DNA of 64,000 nt from JBBQVZ01 sp963695975 (GCA_963695975.1 CAVOIB010000002.1:62001-126000), one strand, 5' to 3'. Numbered from the stretch's first letter, positions 44,849 to 52,784 are shown. The notes: generated by a model not told the origin, from the letters alone. Numbers and translations are program-made.

Positions 44849-46125
44849 GCGAAGAGTTCGTGCTCCTCGGGATCCCCGACCTCAACGGCTCGATCCGAGG
44901 CAAAGCGCTCCGTCCCGACGCGTTCGATTCAGCGCTTCGGCACGGGACGGTGATGACCGATCTTCTCCTAGGTTTGGACCCCGTCGACACGCCGATCGCC
45001 GACTACGAGCGCTTCGGGATCCGCACCGGAGCCGCTGACCTGATCGTGCACCCCGACCCCGACACCATCAGGGACCTCTCCTGGCGACCCGGCTGGCGCA
45101 TCTGCCTGGCGACGCCGAGCTGGCCCGACGGCTCCCCCTGCGACATCGCGACGCGAGAGGTGTTCCGCACCGCGGTCGATGGCGTGGCCGACCTCGGCTA
45201 CGACGTGATGTCCGCGCTCGAGTACGAGATCCGACTCTGGGATCCGGAGGGGAACCCCCTGTCGAGCGGCATCAGCTACAGCGTGGTCGAGATCGGGCGG
45301 TACGAGCGGTTCCTCGACGAACTCGTCCCCGCGCTCGAGGGTCTCGGCGTCCGACTCTCCGCGGTGCACACGGAGGCCGGTCCCGGGCTGCTCGAGCTCA
45401 ACCTCGAACCCCGCCGAGGACTGGCCGCGGCCGACGACGCCGCCCTCGTGAAGTTCGCCGTCAAGCAGTTGGCCGCGTCGATGGGTATCCGCGCGAGCTT
45501 CCTGGCCAAGACCGTGCCGGGCGAGGAGGGTTCGAGCGGACACGTCCACATGTCGTGGTGGTCGGGCGAGACGAACGCGTTCGCCGCTCCCGGCCCGGGG
45601 GACCCGGCTCCCCCGGTGCTCGCTTCGGCGATCGCCGGCCTGCTCGAGCACCTGCCGGCCGCCTCGCTGTTGGTGAACCCGACCATCAACTCGTACAAGC
45701 GGCTCGTCCCGGGTTGGTTCGCGCCGATCAACGCCACCTGGGGCTACGAGAACCGCTCGTGCGCCGTTCGCGCAATCCGTTCCACGCGGCCGGATCTCTG
45801 GCGGTTCGAATGCCGCCGGCCGGGAGCCGACGCCAACCCGTATCTGGCGCTCGCAGCGATCGCCGCCTGCGCCGCCGACGGCGTCCGGCGCGAGCTCACG
45901 CCACCGGCGGCGATCGAAGGGGACGCGTACGCGCTGTCCGACCTGCCGGAGCTCCCGGGTTCACTCGAGTCCGCGATCCGGGCGTTCGAGGACGACCCGG
46001 CGTTCTGGCAGATCCTCGGAGAACGCTTCAGCGACTACTACGTGACATCCCGCGTCTGGGAGCTCAAGGCGTGGCGCGAGACAGTCACCGACTGGGAACG
46101 CGGCCGCTACGAACGCGCCGTGTAG
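44845..46125 (+). CDS. Glutamine-synthetase-like amine gamma-glutamyl ligase (paralogue 5)
   Basis: 426 aa, the shortest of the five. E-x-E is Glu126/Glu128 (ALEYEIRLW); the second block contains LLELNLEP; the His block reads SSGHVHMSWW. R-x-E-x-R is FECRR in the order R-F-E-C-R, as in paralogue 1. The flap Glu is Phe292 and no DGSS loop is present. The N-terminal beta-grasp region is short. It is coupled by an ATGA overlap to the aminotransferase upstream and so forms the last gene of a four-gene operon (AT, GATase, AT, GS). It converges with the FGGY kinase gene. Confidence 0.8.
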   Translation: MSEEFVLLGIPDLNGSIRGKALRPDAFDSALRHGTVMTDLLLGLDPVDTPIADYERFGIRTGAADLIVHPDPDTIRDLSWRPGWRICLATPSWPDGSPCDIATREVFRTAVDGVADLGYDVMSALEYEIRLWDPEGNPLSSGISYSVVEIGRYERFLDELVPALEGLGVRLSAVHTEAGPGLLELNLEPRRGLAAADDAALVKFAVKQLAASMGIRASFLAKTVPGEEGSSGHVHMSWWSGETNAFAAPGPGDPAPPVLASAIAGLLEHLPAASLLVNPTINSYKRLVPGWFAPINATWGYENRSCAVRAIRSTRPDLWRFECRRPGADANPYLALAAIAACAADGVRRELTPPAAIEGDAYALSDLPELPGSLESAIRAFEDDPAFWQILGERFSDYYVTSRVWELKAWRETVTDWERGRYERAV

Positions 46126-46131
46126 CGAGGA

Positions 46132-47658
46132 TCAACCGGCGTCGAACACCGGCTTCAACGCGAAGTACACGTCGCGGTACCGTCGGTACGCGTCGTCGTA
46201 GATATCCCGGCGCTCCGGATCCGGTTGATGTTCGTCGGGCTGGAACGCGACGAACGCGTCCACGGCCTCGGCGACCGTCGCGTGAACCCCCGAGCCGACC
46301 GCGGCCAGGATCGCGGCTCCGGTGGCCGTGGTCTCCACGCTCACCGGCACCCGCACCGGCAGGCCCGTGACATCCGCCTTGATCTGGCGCCAGAGCGGGC
46401 CCTTGGCGCCGCCCCCAACGATCGTCAGGCGTCGCACGTCCAGGCCGGCGTTCACCATGGCCTCCAGGATGTCGCGCAGCCCGAACGCGCTCCCCTCGAG
46501 CACCGCCCGAGTCATGTGCGCGCGGCTGTGCGCGAGCGTGAGCCCGTAGAACGTCCCGCGCGCAGCGCCGTTCCACTCGGGCGCCATGGCTCCTTGCATG
46601 CAGGGGAGGAACACCAGGCCCTCGGCTCCCGGCGGCACCGTCGACGCCTCCTGGGACAGGAAGTCGTACGCGTCGCCCAGGCCTTCGGCCTCCGCGGAGC
46701 GTTCGATCGGGGCGAACTGGTCGCGCCACCAGCGCAGGTTCCCGCCCGAGACGAAGCCGGGGTTCTCCAAGAGCCACACGTCGGGGTCGGCGTGCGGGTG
46801 GCACTCGACGAGCATGGTCGGGTCCTCGCGCGGTTCGGCGGATGCGGCGCAGACCGGCTCGGCCGTGCCGACCACGTCGCAGACTTCCCCCGGCGCGAAG
46901 ACGCCGGCGCCGAGGGTCGCGGCCATCTCGTCCCCGCACCCGACGGCCACGACCGTCTCGGGAGACAGCCCGGTTGCATCGGCGAACGTGGCGGTGATCG
47001 TCCCGGCCGGCTGCGTTCCCGCCGCGAGCTCGGGCAGCATCTCCTGGTCGATCTGCGTGGCTTCGAGCACTTCCTGCGACCAGGCGCGTGTGCGCGGGTC
47101 GAGGAGCGCGAGCGACGAGGCGTTCGAGTAGTCGACCGCGGTGACGCCGCTCACGGCGCGGAGTGCGTACGTCCCGGGCGACATCAGGATCGCGGCATCC
47201 TTCCAGACCCCCGGTTCTTCGTCGCGCACCCAGAGCGCCTTGAACACGGCATGGGACGAGTCCAGGTTCGCGCCGACGTGACGGTAGAACACCTCGGGCG
47301 ACATCCGCTCCGCCAACGCCGCCGACTGCGCCTCGGCCCGCCGGTCCATCCAGATCATCGCCGGACGGAGCGCGCGGCCGTCCGCGTCGCATACGACCAT
47401 CCCGTCGAGCTGCGAGCCGAACGACAAGCCCTTGATCGCGCTCGGACCCTCGGGAACGTCGGCCGCGAGCCGGGCCACGGTGCGCTCGATCGCCGCGGTC
47501 CAGAACGTCGGATCCTGCTCCGCCCACGAGGGAAACGGGAACGACAGGTCGTACGCCTCGTACGCCGATGCGACCAGTGTCCCGTCGGCATCGTAGAGCG
47601 CGGCGTTCGTACCCTGGCTGCCGACGTCGCACCCGATGACAAACGGCCCGCCGGTCAC
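46132..47658 (-). CDS. FGGY-family carbohydrate kinase
   Basis: 508 aa, xylulokinase-like length. The N-terminal ATPase motif starts GCDVGSQGTNAALYD, the catalytic region contains GCGDEMAATLG with the conserved aspartate, and the second phosphate-binding motif reads TIVGGGAKGPLW. FGGY members phosphorylate sugars and polyols (xylulose, ribulose, glycerol, erythritol, autoinducer-2). It overlaps the alcohol dehydrogenase gene by ATGA and is the last gene of the gntR operon. The likely role is phosphorylation of a keto-sugar formed by the dehydrogenase, preparing it for the aldolase. Confidence 0.85.
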   Translation of the reverse strand: MTGGPFVIGCDVGSQGTNAALYDADGTLVASAYEAYDLSFPFPSWAEQDPTFWTAAIERTVARLAADVPEGPSAIKGLSFGSQLDGMVVCDADGRALRPAMIWMDRRAEAQSAALAERMSPEVFYRHVGANLDSSHAVFKALWVRDEEPGVWKDAAILMSPGTYALRAVSGVTAVDYSNASSLALLDPRTRAWSQEVLEATQIDQEMLPELAAGTQPAGTITATFADATGLSPETVVAVGCGDEMAATLGAGVFAPGEVCDVVGTAEPVCAASAEPREDPTMLVECHPHADPDVWLLENPGFVSGGNLRWWRDQFAPIERSAEAEGLGDAYDFLSQEASTVPPGAEGLVFLPCMQGAMAPEWNGAARGTFYGLTLAHSRAHMTRAVLEGSAFGLRDILEAMVNAGLDVRRLTIVGGGAKGPLWRQIKADVTGLPVRVPVSVETTATGAAILAAVGSGVHATVAEAVDAFVAFQPDEHQPDPERRDIYDDAYRRYRDVYFALKPVFDAG

Positions 47659-48707
47659 GGCAGGATGACCATCTTCAACCCGGCACCCGAGCGGATCGTC
47701 TCGAACGCGTCCGCGATGTGCTCGAGCGGGAACCGATGCGTCACGACACCGGCGAGGTCGTCTCGCCGGCGAGCGAGATAGTCCATCGTGATCCGGTACT
47801 GACGGTGCGTCGCGCCGTACGCGCCCAAGATCGCGAGTTCCTTGTAGTGGAGCTGGTTCATGTCGAGCGGGCTCACCGGATCATGCTTCGGCAGCCCGGC
47901 GAAATACACGACCCGCGCCCGCTTGGCGGCCATCTCGAGCGCGGCCTGCTGCGCCGGCTTCGCCGGCGCAGCGACGCTCACCCGTTCGACCCCGACCCCG
48001 TCCGTCCGGGAGAGCACGTCCTCGACGCCGTTGTCCTCCCCGGCCACCCACGCGTCGTCGATGAACCGCCCGACCACGCCGAGCGCGAGATCCAGCCGAT
48101 CCCGGCTGACGTCCGTCATCCACACACGGCTGGCGCCACGATCACGTGCCATCACCGCCTGCCAGCAACCGATCGGACCCGTTCCCAGGATCATGACGGT
48201 GTCGCCCAGCTGCACGTCGAGCTGCTCGATCCCGTTCAGCGCGCATGCGAACGGATCGGCGACCGTGGCCAGGTCCGAGGGCAGATCCGCGGGGAGCGGG
48301 ATCAGGTTCTTCGTGGCGATCGAGGGCACCGACGCGTACTCGGCGTATGCCCCGGGGAACGGGTCGTAGCCGTAGAGGAGGTGGTGTTCGCAGAGGTTCT
48401 GGAACCCCTCCGTGCACCAGCGGCACTCGCCGCACGTGAGGATCGAGCCCAGGAACACCCGATCGCCGGCGGCCACTTCCGGAGGGAGGTCGGCGTCGGG
48501 GCCGACCTCCTCGAGCGTCCCGACGGGCTCGTGACCGAGGACCCACGGCGCGGGCGCCTTCGGATCCCCGTTGAAGAACGTCCGGGCGTCGGTCCCGCAG
48601 ATCCCGCAGGCCTCGACCTTCAAGATCGCCCCGCGCGGATCGAGCTTCGGCTCCTCGGCCTCGCCTACGCGAACGGCGTTCACGTCGGTCATGAAGGCGG
48701 CCCTCAT
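47655..48707 (-). CDS. Zinc-dependent medium-chain alcohol/polyol dehydrogenase
   Basis: 350 aa MDR protein. Catalytic zinc ligands are Cys and Asp in CGICGTD plus GHEPVG; the structural zinc loop C-x2-C-x2-C-x7-C is visible in CGECRWCTEGFQNLC. The NAD-binding turn is GTGPIG. It is of the sorbitol/threonine-dehydrogenase type. It overlaps both neighbours by four bases, in the order gntR-aldolase-ADH-kinase. The reaction would oxidise a secondary alcohol to a ketone for the kinase and aldolase steps. Confidence 0.87.
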   Translation of the reverse strand: MRAAFMTDVNAVRVGEAEEPKLDPRGAILKVEACGICGTDARTFFNGDPKAPAPWVLGHEPVGTLEEVGPDADLPPEVAAGDRVFLGSILTCGECRWCTEGFQNLCEHHLLYGYDPFPGAYAEYASVPSIATKNLIPLPADLPSDLATVADPFACALNGIEQLDVQLGDTVMILGTGPIGCWQAVMARDRGASRVWMTDVSRDRLDLALGVVGRFIDDAWVAGEDNGVEDVLSRTDGVGVERVSVAAPAKPAQQAALEMAAKRARVVYFAGLPKHDPVSPLDMNQLHYKELAILGAYGATHRQYRITMDYLARRRDDLAGVVTHRFPLEHIADAFETIRSGAGLKMVILP

Positions 48708-49528
48708 GAGACGAGCTCCTCCCTCAGCGCATCGTGTGCCTTGTCGGCGCTCCAACGCTCGCGGATGACTCGAGACAGCGCGCGCGTGATCGCCTCTGGG
48801 CGCTCGTGCATGAAGATGTTCCGGCCGACGGAACAGCCGATCGCACCGGCGGCGACCGCCTGCTCCATCCGGATCAGGAGCTCTTGATCCTCGAGGCGGG
48901 AGCCCCCGGCGAGGACCACTGGGATCCCCGACGTCGCCTCGACCAGCTTCGCGAACGAATCCTGGTCGCCGGGCCAGTTCGTCTTCACGATGTCGGCTCC
49001 GAGCTCGGCGCACAGGCGCACGTTCCGGCGCAGGTATTCGAACCCGTACTGCTGCTTCAGCTCCTCGACCGACGCGTACGTCGTCGGGAACTCCGCCTCC
49101 GCGATGAACGGCATGCCGAGGATCGCGCATTCACGGCCGACGTCGGCCAGGATGTCGATCATCCCGGCCTCGGTGTCGCCTCCTAGCGCCGTGAACAGCA
49201 CCACGGCATCCGCGCCGACCCGCAGGGCCTCTTCCACCTCGCCGATCTGCACGATCTCAGGCCGCGCGCCGTCGGGACTGGCCGACGCCGACAGGAGCAT
49301 CGCGAGGGACGTCTCGCGCGCGAACGCCGGGTGCGCGATCCGGATCATCCCTTTGCTCATCATGATGACGTTCGCGCCGCCGGCGACCGTCTCCGCGGTG
49401 CGCGACGTGATGTCCGCGAGCGGCTCCAAGAACGTCGGCGAGGTCATCCCGTGATCCAACGCACAGATGATCGACACGCCCGAAGGATCGATCACACGCT
49501 TCAGTCGCATCGCTTTTCCGGTCGTCAT
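48704..49528 (-). CDS. Class I aldolase, DeoC/LsrF-like family
   Basis: 274 aa TIM barrel of the fructose-bisphosphate-aldolase class I / LsrF group. Typical segments are IICALDHGM near the N-terminus and IVKTNW with the Schiff-base lysine, plus SVGRNIF at the phosphate-binding end. It cleaves a phosphorylated keto-sugar or a related compound. It is flanked by gntR upstream (ATGA overlap) and the alcohol dehydrogenase downstream. The true autoinducer-2 partners (LsrABCD/LsrR) are absent, so AI-2 processing is not supported. Confidence 0.82.
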   Translation of the reverse strand: MTTGKAMRLKRVIDPSGVSIICALDHGMTSPTFLEPLADITSRTAETVAGGANVIMMSKGMIRIAHPAFARETSLAMLLSASASPDGARPEIVQIGEVEEALRVGADAVVLFTALGGDTEAGMIDILADVGRECAILGMPFIAEAEFPTTYASVEELKQQYGFEYLRRNVRLCAELGADIVKTNWPGDQDSFAKLVEATSGIPVVLAGGSRLEDQELLIRMEQAVAAGAIGCSVGRNIFMHERPEAITRALSRVIRERWSADKAHDALREELVS

Positions 49529-50256
49529 CCGTTCCTCCTTCCGGGGCCCCTTCGAACCACGCTGAACTCGAACGCGCTCGCCAAGTGGTACTCGTGCGAG
49601 AGCAGGACGGGCTCGCCGCCTCGGTCGTAGTCGACCTGCCGCATGTAGAGCAGCAGCTCGCCGGCAGGGACGTCGAGCAATCCGGCAAGCCCTCGGTCGG
49701 CACGCATGGGCTCCAGCGTGACGATGCCGTGCTGCACGGCTGCGCCGGCCACCTCCTCGAGGAGGTCGTAGACGGAGCTGTCGTGGAGCCGGGTGAGCGT
49801 CTCGGCAGGAACGATCGCGGCAGACAAGACATCGCGCGAGAAGACCACCCGGCGACCGTCCGCGGTCCTCACGCGTTCGAGGACGAGGATCGCGTCGCCG
49901 GGCGCGATGTCGAGGGCCTCCGCATCCTCGGCCGAGGCCCGCGCGCTCGAGACCTCGCTCAGGGCGGTCCCCGCGCGCATCCCGGCTGCGCGGATCGCCT
50001 CGGTGACCCCGAAGTTCACATCAAGGTTGTTCCGGAGACGTGGCCGGCTGGTCGCGTACGTTCCCGCGCCACGCGTGCGAGTGACGAAGCCGTCCTCCTC
50101 GAGGGAGCGGAGCGCCTCGCGCAACGTGGCCCGGGAAACGCCGAGCTCCGTCGCGAGCTGCGGCTCTGCAGGGAGCCGGCTCCCCGCGGCGATCGCTCCG
50201 GACGCGATACGCGATGCCAGCTCCTCGCGGACGGCAAGCGACAGCCGACGCTTCAT
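49525..50256 (-). CDS. GntR-family transcriptional regulator (HutC/UTRA type)
   Basis: 243 aa. N-terminal winged helix (about residues 5-70): SGAIAAGSRLPAEPQL then SRATLREALRSLEEDGFV. The C-terminal UTRA-type effector domain (about residues 85-235) contains HSEYHLA-like LSHEYHLA. It lies at the head of the aldolase-dehydrogenase-kinase operon with ATGA overlap and is divergent from the PuuD-like gene. It likely represses both sides when no inducer is bound. The promoter is described separately; the start codon lies at its predicted +1, so the mRNA appears leaderless. Confidence 0.88.
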   Translation of the reverse strand: MKRRLSLAVREELASRIASGAIAAGSRLPAEPQLATELGVSRATLREALRSLEEDGFVTRTRGAGTYATSRPRLRNNLDVNFGVTEAIRAAGMRAGTALSEVSSARASAEDAEALDIAPGDAILVLERVRTADGRRVVFSRDVLSAAIVPAETLTRLHDSSVYDLLEEVAGAAVQHGIVTLEPMRADRGLAGLLDVPAGELLLYMRQVDYDRGGEPVLLSHEYHLASAFEFSVVRRGPGRRNG

Positions 50257-50262
50257 CTCCGC

Positions 50263-50291
50263 AGGCTAGTTTGTCAGACAATAGGCGTCAA
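50263..50291 (-). promoter_or_regulatory. gntR promoter with palindromic operator inside the spacer
   Basis: On the minus strand TTGACG (-35, 50286-50291) and TAGCCT (-10, 50263-50268) are separated by 17 bases. The perfect 11-base palindrome TTGTC-A-GACAA (50271-50281) fills the spacer, exactly where a GntR repressor would block polymerase. The predicted start is at the gntR ATG. The same 81-base region also holds the promoter of the divergent PuuD-like gene. Confidence 0.65.
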
Positions 50292-50324
50292 ACGACGCCG
50301 TTCGCGCCACGGGATCCTCGCTCG

Positions 50325-50337
50325 TACACTCGCCCCC
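50325..50337 (+). promoter_or_regulatory. Putative leaderless promoter element before the PuuD-GrpB gene
   Basis: TACACT (50325-50330) followed by seven bases and ATG at 50338. It differs by one base from the element at 32567 across 13 positions plus ATG. No ribosome-binding site is present upstream of the ATG, in keeping with a leaderless transcript. Confidence 0.4.
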
Positions 50338-51678
50338 ATGCCGACGTCGCGATACAGGCCGCTGGTGGCGGTGACCGCGTACCACCTCGGCCCGGGGCGC
50401 GTGAGCCGCTGGCCCGACGGCGGGTACGGCGTCCCCGGCTCCTACATCGACGCGCTCCGTATCGCCGGCGCCCGCACGCTGCTCGTGAGCCCGGGCGAGA
50501 CGAACGATCCCAGCGAGATCCTCGAGCCGTTCGATGGGCTGGTGCTCATCGGCGGCGGCGACGTGGATCCGAGACTGTACGGCGCTGAGCCCGACCTCGA
50601 GCACAACTACGGCGTCGAAGAGGACCGCGACGAGCTCGAGATCGGATTGATCCACGCTGCGGACCGTCTCCACATCCCCACGCTTGCGATCTGTCGCGGG
50701 ATGCAGGTCATGAACGTGGCGTTCGGAGGGACGCTCCACCAACATCTCCCCGACGTGCCGGGGATGCTCGAACACGGCGTCCCTGTGAAGGACACGGGCG
50801 CGACCCACGATGTCAGAGCGGCGCCCGAGAGCCGCCTGCTGGCCACGGCCGGGGTCGACGTCCTTTCGTGCTCGTCCCACCATCACCAGGGCGTCGATCA
50901 ACTGGGCGAGCGGCTCTCCGCGAGCGGATGGAGCGAGGACGGCCTGGTCGAGGCGATCGAGCTCCAGGTCGACGACCCGTACGTCGACACGTGGATGCTC
51001 GGTGTCCAGTGGCACCCCGAGGACACCGCGGCCGCGGACCGAGCGCAACAGGCTTTGTTCGACGGGTTCGTCCAGCTCGCCCACTGGCGAGGCACGGTCG
51101 CCAAACCCGGGGAGACGGAGGGTCGGACGCACGAGTACGGGATCGTCGGATACGACCCCGCGTGGCCCGTGATGTTCGAACGCGAAGCCGCCGCGATCGG
51201 CGCAGCCTTGGGCGACCTCGCCGTCCGCATCGAACATGTCGGATCCACCTCGGTTCCCGGTCTTGCCGCCAAGCCGGTGATCGACATCCAGGTATCGGTG
51301 GTATCGCTCACACCGCGGACGCCGATCGTCGACGCGCTCGCGGGGATCGGCTACCGGCATCAGATAGATCCGATCGAGGCGGAGCACGAGTACTTCAGCC
51401 TCGGATACGAGCCGGATGCGCCGCGGAAGGTCCATATCCACGTCTGTGAGGTCGGGAGCACGTGGGAGCGCCGTCACCTGGCGTTCCGGGACTTCCTTCG
51501 CTCACACAGCGATGCGGCCGCCACGTACGAATCCCTGAAGCGGCGCCTCGCGGAACAGCACCCACGAGACGTCTACACGTACACCGACGGGAAGACCGCA
51601 TTCATCACCGAGATCGAGACCCAGGCCCTGCCGACCTACAGGCTGACCGACCGCGGGCCCTCCTCGTTGCTGGGATGA
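50338..51678 (+). CDS. Gamma-glutamyl-GABA hydrolase-like (PuuD, C26) domain fused to a GrpB (UPF0157) domain
   Basis: 446 aa. Residues about 1-245 are a class I amidotransferase-fold peptidase C26: nucleophile Cys119 in ICRGMQ, His226 and Glu228 in QWHPED, and the entry motif GGGDVDP. Residues about 268-425 form a GrpB/UPF0157 nucleotidyltransferase-like domain (YDPAWPVMFERE, HVGSTSVPG). PuuD-like enzymes release glutamate from gamma-glutamyl-aminobutyrate. The fused GrpB domain has no known link to this reaction. The stop overlaps the next gene by ATGA. The ATG at 50338 is the natural start; upstream frame runs over gntR. Confidence 0.82.
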   Translation: MPTSRYRPLVAVTAYHLGPGRVSRWPDGGYGVPGSYIDALRIAGARTLLVSPGETNDPSEILEPFDGLVLIGGGDVDPRLYGAEPDLEHNYGVEEDRDELEIGLIHAADRLHIPTLAICRGMQVMNVAFGGTLHQHLPDVPGMLEHGVPVKDTGATHDVRAAPESRLLATAGVDVLSCSSHHHQGVDQLGERLSASGWSEDGLVEAIELQVDDPYVDTWMLGVQWHPEDTAAADRAQQALFDGFVQLAHWRGTVAKPGETEGRTHEYGIVGYDPAWPVMFEREAAAIGAALGDLAVRIEHVGSTSVPGLAAKPVIDIQVSVVSLTPRTPIVDALAGIGYRHQIDPIEAEHEYFSLGYEPDAPRKVHIHVCEVGSTWERRHLAFRDFLRSHSDAAATYESLKRRLAEQHPRDVYTYTDGKTAFITEIETQALPTYRLTDRGPSSLLG

Positions 51679-52784
51679 TGCCGCCCGTGACGGAGATCCG
51701 GGTCGTTCGGGCGCGTGGCGACGGCTTCACGCGGGGGACGACGATCGGCAAAGAGCTCGCCGACCAGATCCAGGCGTCCATCGCCTTCTACCACCGATAC
51801 CTCGCGCGTCGAGGCGTGTCGTCCGAGCAGCTCCAGGATCTGCTGACCCCCTACCTCGTCGCCGCCGAGACCGCCTACCCCGAAACCGTCGCGGTCCTCA
51901 AGGGGATGTCGATCGGGGCGATGGTCCCGATCCTCGAGCTGTTCGCGGTGAACGCGTTCGAGGAGCTCGAGCCGTTGCTCGAATCACCCGAGGGCGAACT
52001 GATGTTCCTCCAACGGAAGGAAGGCTACGTGCGCCCTCCGGCGGTCGAGCGTTGCTCGAGCCTCACCGTGCGACTCCCCGACACGACGCTGATCGCGCAC
52101 AACGAACACTGGCTGGCAGGCGACCTGGGCAACGTGGCCATCATCGTCGACGTGCCGGATGGGGGCCGCGTGCCGGTGGCCTCTCCCACGATCGTGGCTT
52201 GTGTCCCGGCCGTCGGCCTGAACGCGCACGGTGGCGGGCAGGCCATCGGGTCGCTGACGGCGATCGATGACGGGGTGGGCGTGCCTCGTGTGCTCCTTTC
52301 GCGGAGCTCACTCGACGCTCGGAACCGCGCCGACGCGATCGCGCGTTCGGCGATGCCCGGGCGCGCCGGGGGCTACGGCCACGTCTACGCGTTCCCCGAC
52401 GACGCGTTCATCGTCGAGACCACCGGCCGCGAACACGTCGTGCTCCACCACGACGGTCCGCACACGAATCACTACCAGGACGAGGGACTCGCCCGCCTGG
52501 CTCCGCCCCCATCCGAGGGAAGTCGCGCCCGACTCGATCGCTTGCAGGAGCTCCTCGCCGAGCGCGAGCCGACCGCGCCGGAGGATCTGATGGACATCAT
52601 GCGGGACCACGCCTCGAGCCCGCAGGCCATCTGCCTGCACCCCGATCCCGAAGAGGGCGAGGAGGCCTCGGCCGTGATGTTCTCGATGATCTCCGACGTG
52701 GGTGCCAGGCGGATGTGGGTGACCGCGGGCAACCCCTGCGAATCCGAGTTCGCGGAGATCGATCTGCCCGAGCTCACGTCGTGA
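51675..52784 (+). CDS. C45-type Ntn hydrolase (acyl-CoA:6-APA acyltransferase-like)
   Basis: 369 aa. The family nucleophile Cys127 lies in ERCSSLTV, where the precursor would be autoprocessed before Cys; the following region contains THNEHW-like IAHNEHW and FEELE upstream. The family splits amide or peptide bonds (isopenicillin acyltransferase, acid ceramidase-like). Here it may cleave an N-acyl or gamma-glutamyl amide. It is coupled to the PuuD-GrpB gene by ATGA, with the peptide ABC transporter 130 bases downstream. Substrate is inferred from context only. Confidence 0.75.
   Translation: MMPPVTEIRVVRARGDGFTRGTTIGKELADQIQASIAFYHRYLARRGVSSEQLQDLLTPYLVAAETAYPETVAVLKGMSIGAMVPILELFAVNAFEELEPLLESPEGELMFLQRKEGYVRPPAVERCSSLTVRLPDTTLIAHNEHWLAGDLGNVAIIVDVPDGGRVPVASPTIVACVPAVGLNAHGGGQAIGSLTAIDDGVGVPRVLLSRSSLDARNRADAIARSAMPGRAGGYGHVYAFPDDAFIVETTGREHVVLHHDGPHTNHYQDEGLARLAPPPSEGSRARLDRLQELLAEREPTAPEDLMDIMRDHASSPQAICLHPDPEEGEEASAVMFSMISDVGARRMWVTAGNPCESEFAEIDLPELTS

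Noticed and set aside
31154..46125. Canonical nitrogen-assimilation glnA
   Set aside because: None of the five has the DGSS loop or flap Glu, and none shows the adenylylation-site context of GlnA, so glutamine synthesis from ammonium is unlikely.
46132..49528. lsrK/lsrF-like autoinducer-2 processing
   Set aside because: Kinase and aldolase resemble that pair in general family only; LsrA-D, LsrG and LsrR are absent and an alcohol dehydrogenase plus GntR are present.
29372..52784. Genomic island or mobile element around the amine cluster
   Set aside because: No integrase, transposase, tRNA, direct repeats at the borders or obvious shift in base composition was seen.
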